64,000 nucleotides of DNA. It comes from Comamonas avium (GTDB taxonomy: Bacteria > Pseudomonadota > Gammaproteobacteria > Burkholderiales > Burkholderiaceae_C). A program made the translations under genes and the position numbers. Within the stretch, counting starts at the first letter, position 1. Every line of letters begins with the position of its first letter. The stretch spans positions 1-64,000 of the forward strand of contig NZ_JACSQK010000003.1 of assembly GCF_014836675.1 (NCBI RefSeq), written 5' to 3'. Below the pieces are notes generated by a model. It did no database searches and was not told the DNA's origin. It saw only the letters and a list, made by a program, of their open reading frames with translations. This document shows positions 59,838 to 64,000 of the stretch, piece by piece.

Positions 59838-61697
59838 ATGCCGGCGTACCACCACCACCACCGCAAGCAGCAGCAGGGTGTCACCCTGGTCATGGTGGCG
59901 CTGTGGATGGGCATTGCTCTGGCGGCACTGATGGTGCTTGATATTGGTAATTTGTTCTGGCAAAAGCGTGAGCTTCAAAAAATTGCAGACCTCAGTGCGT
60001 TGGCCGGCTCGACCCAGCCGTTGAACGCAGCCTGCACCTCCACGGCGCCCTCCAACGCCAAGCAAATTGCTGATGCCAATGGCCTGCGAGCAGGCGATGT
60101 GTTTGAGGCGAAATATGGCCGCTGGGCACCCGGTGCAGGCGTTTCTCTTGAGCAATTTTTTGCTGCAGCCGATGTCTCGAAAAGCAATGCCTGCCATGTG
60201 GAAGTTCAGCGCAATGTTTCTTATTTTTTTATTTTCTCTGCCAGCGGAAACAACAGCCGCTGGATTGGTGCCAAAGCGACGGCGCTGGTATCTGGCGAAC
60301 CGGTGGCAACCGTGCTGGTTCGAAGCACGCTCGCTTCGCTGAACGCAGGCATGCTCAATACGCTTTTGAGCGCTGTGCTGGGCACTCAGGTCAATCTGAC
60401 GGCTGCCAGCTGGCAAGGCATTGCCAAACTGAATGTGAATTTGCTGAAGGTCTTTGATACTCTGCTGGACGTGAATGCCAACGTCGGTGACTACGAAGCA
60501 CTGCTTGATACCCAGGTGAAGCTGGCTGATCTTCTCAAAGCCATGATTTCAGCCGTCGAGCCGGGCAAGTTCGTGGCTGCTGACGTGGCTGCCTTGCAGC
60601 AGCTTTCCCTCTTGAACCTGGGCAACGTGCAAGTGCGTCTGGGTGATTTGATCAAACTGGAGAATGCCAACCCCGCTGCGGCGCTGAATCTGGGTGTGAA
60701 TGCCCTGGAGCTGATTCAGGGCGCATTGCAGGTGGCGACCAAAGATAACGCATTGAATTTGAATCTGGGCATTCCTGGACTGGTGACCGTCAAGCTCAAG
60801 GTGATAGAGCCTGCGCAGCTGGCCATCATTGGCAACCCGCTGGACGACAGCATCACCATTGAGGCACGCACCGCACAAGTGCGTTTGTGGGTGGCACTCA
60901 GCACCTCTGCCAACCTTTTGTCTTCCGTTCTTGATATGGTTTTCGGCTTGATTGAGGATCTGCTAAAGCTTGTTCTTGGGTTGTTGAGCAGCACGAGGAT
61001 TGAACCTGAGTTTCTAAACTTGAATCCTTTGAGGCTGGATGTCTTGCTAGATGCGGCCAGAGGTTATGTGCGGATTGAGAATGTCGATTGCACCAGCGCT
61101 GTGCACAGTATGGATTTGACGGTGGAAAAAGCGACAGTCGATGTGTATGTGGGCCAGCTCACGGGTACAACGCCTGTTCTGCGTGAGCAACAAGCTTTTG
61201 GCGCAGGCATTCCCCAGGTTCAGCCAGTGTCTATCATTGATATTGGTAGCAGCAAGTGCAATTTGCTGGGGTTACTTTGCGGCTCACGCGTTGCAGGAAC
61301 TCACGGGAATATCCTGTTGGGCGGGCATTTGAAAGTGCTTTCTGAGCAGCAGAACGTGCGCTTTAGCGGCGACGAAATCAACAAGTTTGAAGTGGTCGAT
61401 GACGCGGCAGGTCAACGCATCTATCACACGGTCTTGCCCAAAAATATCAGCAGCATTTCAGGGCTGCTCAAGGGTGCCAATCTGATTGAAGTGAACATCG
61501 GCGCCAGTGTGACGGGTGCACAAAAACTCTCTCTGGTGAATGCGTTGCTCCAGAACGTGTTGACACCTGTTTTGTCGATTCTGGACCCTCTTGCACCACT
61601 GCTGGACGGGCTGTTGCGTGCGCTGGGCATTCAGGTCAATGAGATGGAAGTGGCGCCCTATCTGCAGTGCGGCGGCAGCAGCGAGCTGGTTTACTGA
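59838..61697 (+). CDS. tadG: TadG-like pilus-associated protein
   Basis: 619 aa. The short His/Gln-rich leader (MPAYHHHHRKQQQG) precedes VTLVMVALWMGIALAALMVLDIGNLFWQKRELQKIADLSALAGS, the N-terminal segment of the TadG family (DUF2134 type). The large exported part is rich in repeated Leu/Asn stretches (LNVNLLKVFDTLLDVNANVG, LLKLVLGLLSSTRIEPEFL, LLQNVLTPVLSILDPLAPLLDGLL). I see no von Willebrand metal-site DxSxS, which some TadG proteins carry. Likely surface- or periplasm-facing and last in the pilus operon. Confidence 0.85.
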   Translation: MPAYHHHHRKQQQGVTLVMVALWMGIALAALMVLDIGNLFWQKRELQKIADLSALAGSTQPLNAACTSTAPSNAKQIADANGLRAGDVFEAKYGRWAPGAGVSLEQFFAAADVSKSNACHVEVQRNVSYFFIFSASGNNSRWIGAKATALVSGEPVATVLVRSTLASLNAGMLNTLLSAVLGTQVNLTAASWQGIAKLNVNLLKVFDTLLDVNANVGDYEALLDTQVKLADLLKAMISAVEPGKFVAADVAALQQLSLLNLGNVQVRLGDLIKLENANPAAALNLGVNALELIQGALQVATKDNALNLNLGIPGLVTVKLKVIEPAQLAIIGNPLDDSITIEARTAQVRLWVALSTSANLLSSVLDMVFGLIEDLLKLVLGLLSSTRIEPEFLNLNPLRLDVLLDAARGYVRIENVDCTSAVHSMDLTVEKATVDVYVGQLTGTTPVLREQQAFGAGIPQVQPVSIIDIGSSKCNLLGLLCGSRVAGTHGNILLGGHLKVLSEQQNVRFSGDEINKFEVVDDAAGQRIYHTVLPKNISSISGLLKGANLIEVNIGASVTGAQKLSLVNALLQNVLTPVLSILDPLAPLLDGLLRALGIQVNEMEVAPYLQCGGSSELVY

Positions 61698-61751
61698 CGC
61701 GCAGAGCTTGGTGCTTTGATGGTGTGCTGCTGATCTGTCAAAGACTGTGCG

Positions 61752-62252
61752 TCATGCGCTGGCGGCGTTGATCCAGTCGAGCAGCTGGCTTTGTGCAAAA
61801 GCCACAGTTTGCGTACGCACTGCGGCACGGTCACCGGCAAATTGTCTGCATTGTGCGTGGGTGGTAGCGCCAATGGTCCATGCCATCCAGACCGTGCCAA
61901 CGGGCTTGTCAGCAGAGCCGCCACCGGGGCCTGCAACGCCACTGACCGCAACGGCGACACAGGCGTTGGAGCGTTGCACGGCGGCCTCTGCCATGGCGCG
62001 AACCACGGCTTCGCTGACCGCGCCGTGCGTCTCGATCAGCGCGGATGGCACACCGAGCATCTCGGTTTTAGCAGCGTTGGAGTACGTCACAAACCCACGG
62101 TCAAACCAGTCGCTGGAGCCGGGCAGGTCGGTGCAGGCCGCGGCGATCAGGCCGCCAGTGCAGCTTTCTGCAGTGGCCATCATCCAGCCGCGTTGCTTCA
62201 AGGCTGTGGCCAGCTGCACAAGGGTGTGGTGCAAGGGAGGCAACTCAGTCAT
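61752..62252 (-). CDS. pncC: Nicotinamide-nucleotide amidase (CinA C-terminal type)
   Basis: 166 aa stand-alone CinA C-terminal domain. It hydrolyses nicotinamide mononucleotide to nicotinate mononucleotide, recycling NAD breakdown products. The family pattern is clear: [97 protein letters not shown]. The catalytic Ser/Lys region is in ESCTGG and its neighbours. It follows pgpA by 7 bp in a thiL-pgpA-pncC run. Confidence 0.95.
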   Translation of the reverse strand: MTELPPLHHTLVQLATALKQRGWMMATAESCTGGLIAAACTDLPGSSDWFDRGFVTYSNAAKTEMLGVPSALIETHGAVSEAVVRAMAEAAVQRSNACVAVAVSGVAGPGGGSADKPVGTVWMAWTIGATTHAQCRQFAGDRAAVRTQTVAFAQSQLLDWINAASA

Positions 62253-62259
62253 GCGGTGG

Positions 62260-62850
62260 TTAAACGGTTACGTAACGCCACAGCGCAATGACCAGCAGTG
62301 TGCAAAATGCGGCAACCAGATCATCAAACATGATGCCCCAGCCGCCACGCGGGCCAAAGCCTTTGAACAGCCGGTCGGCCCATTTGACCGGGTTGGGCTT
62401 GGCTGCATCAAAAAACCTAAAGAGGGCAAAGGCTACGAACTGCCCCCAAAAGCCCATGGGCATGGTGAGCCACAGCACGATCCACATGCCGACCACTTCG
62501 TCCCAGACGATATGCCCGGGGTCTGCCACGCGCATGTGGCGAGCCGTCACGGTACACGCCCACCAGCCCACCGGAATGCTCGCGGCAATCAGCCAGCCCA
62601 TTTGTGCCGGGGTCAGCCACAGTTGCAGCACCAAAAAAGCCAGCCAGGCCCAGAGTGTGCCGATGGTGCCCGGTGCGATGCGGCCCAGCCCCGAGCCAAA
62701 ACCCAGCGCAATCAGGTGGGCCGGGTGCGCCAGCATGAAGCGCACGGTGGGGCGAATGGGTGTGGTAGGACGCGCCTGCGTGGACGATGCACGCGCTGTG
62801 CCCTCGGATTCCGTGAAGCGTTTGGGCTGCACGTCGGTTATTGGTTCCAT
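62260..62850 (-). CDS. pgpA: Phosphatidylglycerophosphatase A
   Basis: 196 aa. An N-terminal extension of about 38 residues (Thr/Pro/Arg-rich) precedes the PgpA core: [28 protein letters not shown], then [22 protein letters not shown] and a C-terminal [43 protein letters not shown] with the conserved acidic residues. It dephosphorylates phosphatidylglycerophosphate in the inner membrane. The extension could mean a later start, for example at Met39. Between thiL and pncC. Confidence 0.95.
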   Translation of the reverse strand: MEPITDVQPKRFTESEGTARASSTQARPTTPIRPTVRFMLAHPAHLIALGFGSGLGRIAPGTIGTLWAWLAFLVLQLWLTPAQMGWLIAASIPVGWWACTVTARHMRVADPGHIVWDEVVGMWIVLWLTMPMGFWGQFVAFALFRFFDAAKPNPVKWADRLFKGFGPRGGWGIMFDDLVAAFCTLLVIALWRYVTV

Positions 62851-62883
62851 GGTGTGATTGTAGAAGTCGCTCAGGGACGTGGC

Positions 62884-63852
62884 TCAGGCGAAATGGTCAA
62901 ACGAGGCAAAGCGCAACGGCAGCTGCTGGCCGCCCGGGGCCAGTACGCGGATGCCACGCTCGGCTTCGATACGGCCAATGCAGGTGACGGCAACGCCAGT
63001 CTGGGCAGCGGCTTCGCGCACAGCAGTCTGTAGGCTGGATGGGGCGGTAAAGCACAGCTCGTAATCGTCTCCGCCGGCCAGGGTACAGGCGTCGATGCGG
63101 CTCATGGCCAGTGCGGCCATCATGGGGTGGCGGCGTGCCTGAAGCAGGCTGCGGGTGATATTGGCATCAATGCAAGCGCCGACCTGGCTGGCCTCCAGGA
63201 TGTGATTCAAATCGCCCAGCAGGCCATCGCTGAGGTCCAGACAGCTGCTGGCAATGCCGCGCAGCGCAATGCCCAATGCAACGCGGGGTGTGGGTTGTTC
63301 CAGCCGCTGGCGGGCCTGTGCCAAAACAGCCGGCGGCAAGGCGTGCTGGCGCAGCAGGGCATCCAGAGCGATGCGCGCATCGCCCAGCGTGCCGCTGACC
63401 CAGATGTCGTCACCGGCCTGGGCACCGCTGCGCAGCAAAGCCTGGCCGGCGGGTACTTCACCAAATACCGTGATACAGATGTTGAGCGGGCCCTGGGTGG
63501 TGTCGCCGCCGACCAGTTCACAGTCATGCTGATTGGCCAGGGCAAACAGGCCATCGGAAAAGGCCTGGCACCAGTTGGCATCTGCACGAGGCAGAGACAG
63601 CGCCAAAGTGAAGGCCAGTGGCCTGGCACCGCAGGCAGCCAGATCGCTGAGGTTAACGGCCAGTGCCTTGTGGCCCAGCAGTTGGGGGTTGACGTCCGCA
63701 AAGAAGTGGCGGCCTTCGACCAGCATGTCGCTGGAGACAGCCAGTTGCATGCCTGCAGCAGGCGCCAGTAGCGCGCAGTCGTCACCCACGCCCAGGGGGG
63801 AGCGGCGCACTGGGCGCTGGAAGAATTTGCGGATGAGTTCGAATTCGCCCAT
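62884..63852 (-). CDS. thiL: Thiamine-monophosphate kinase
   Basis: 322 aa. It phosphorylates thiamine phosphate to the active diphosphate. N-terminal GEFELIRKFF and GVGDDCALLAP hold the metal-binding Asp residues. Then come SSDMLVEGRHF, GHKALAVNLSDLAACGARPLAFTLALSLP, NQHDCELVGGDTTQGPLNICITVFG, and a C-terminal CLDLSDGLLGDLNHILEASQVG and GGDDYELCFTAP. The start at 63852 is the only one that fits. A full dispersed palindrome lies directly upstream of the start. Confidence 0.97.
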   Translation of the reverse strand: MGEFELIRKFFQRPVRRSPLGVGDDCALLAPAAGMQLAVSSDMLVEGRHFFADVNPQLLGHKALAVNLSDLAACGARPLAFTLALSLPRADANWCQAFSDGLFALANQHDCELVGGDTTQGPLNICITVFGEVPAGQALLRSGAQAGDDIWVSGTLGDARIALDALLRQHALPPAVLAQARQRLEQPTPRVALGIALRGIASSCLDLSDGLLGDLNHILEASQVGACIDANITRSLLQARRHPMMAALAMSRIDACTLAGGDDYELCFTAPSSLQTAVREAAAQTGVAVTCIGRIEAERGIRVLAPGGQQLPLRFASFDHFA

Positions 63853-63853
63853 G

Positions 63854-63950
63854 ATAGAAAAGTAGCTGTTAGCGCTTGTGTTTAAAGCATTTCAGATGCA
63901 AATGATGCTGAAGTGGCTGTTTTGCAAGCGCTTGCAGCTATGCTTTTTAA
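63854..63950. repeat. Dispersed palindromic repeat, full copy
   Basis: Outer arm GTAGCTGTTAGCGCTTG (63862-63878) faces CAAGCGCTTGCAGCTATGC (63925-63943). The inner arms are CATTTCAGAT (63888-63897) and ATGCTGAAGTGG (63905-63916), less perfect than in the other copies. It lies immediately before the thiL start, where it would sit in the 5' leader. After it only 50 bp remain; an ATG at 63959 opens a frame cut by the window edge that I cannot identify. Confidence 0.7.
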
Positions 63951-64000
63951 ATATCTAAATGGCTTCTCCGCGAAAACGGCGTGAGGCTTGCCGGGTGACT

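Noticed and set aside
63959-64000. Start of a plus-strand gene (MASPRKRREACRVT) at the window edge
   Set aside because: Only 14 codons are visible, there is no clear ribosome site, and the minus strand also reads as a possible gene end. Neither can be supported.

Overview
The window looks like a chromosomal segment of a betaproteobacterium of the family Comamonadaceae, most likely Comamonas or a close relative. This rests on family-level recognition of the proteins, the lptA-lptB-rpoN order, the 5S rRNA sequence and a family of small palindromic intergenic repeats; I could not run a search. Gene density is high, with many 1-4 bp start/stop overlaps. I see no insertion sequence, prophage, integrase or CRISPR array.

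Layout. 1-480: end of an rRNA operon with two tandem 5S genes, each followed by a similar terminator. 482-9864: a class II glutamine amidotransferase, a DHA2 drug exporter, small metal/lipoprotein genes, a three-lipoprotein operon (CsgG-like, DUF4810, DUF799), malate synthase G, and a divergent LysR regulator with a DUF2214 membrane protein. 10198-16442: argS, a SPOR protein, dsbA, lptA, lptB and rpoN. 16617-21489: a ribose operon in the order rbsB-A-C-K-D. 21610-26117: an RNA methyltransferase coupled to a PIN nuclease, a FosA-type fosfomycin-inactivating enzyme, DAHP synthase and a hemerythrin protein. 26229-33639: a 2OG-Fe(II) oxygenase, an orphan NMT1-like binding protein with a nucleobase-type deaminase behind a hairpin-rich leader, a guanidine-II riboswitch with its Gdx exporter, a YbjQ protein, a small structured transcription unit with a 25-codon frame, a LuxR-type response regulator, a cupin, an acyltransferase and a VOC protein. 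33728-42914: an MFS/HxlR divergent pair, a DctB-like hybrid kinase divergent from dctA, tRNA-fMet, a diguanylate cyclase and a kinase-like protein. 42957-49952: a GltS-like FMN protein, a YecA/SEC-C protein, a SulP transporter, and an L,D-transpeptidase with a TPR partner. 50516-61697: a complete compact Tad/Flp pilus locus. 61752-63852: pncC, pgpA and thiL.

How the genes work together. Several units are self-contained pathways: ribose uptake, ring-form conversion and phosphorylation; guanidinium sensing and export; C4-dicarboxylate sensing and uptake; LPS export (lptAB); and Flp pilus processing, secretion and anchoring.

The most interesting unexplained element is 30446-30740. A promoter-like site, a leader that can fold as an H-type pseudoknot, a 25-codon frame and an intrinsic terminator follow one another. 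The 7 nt directly before the AUG are exactly complementary to a strand of the pseudoknot, so the layout resembles an undescribed translational switch. A second candidate is the leader at 27304-27523, where a 17-bp long-range stem competes with a local hairpin. Both are inferences from sequence complementarity and are untested.
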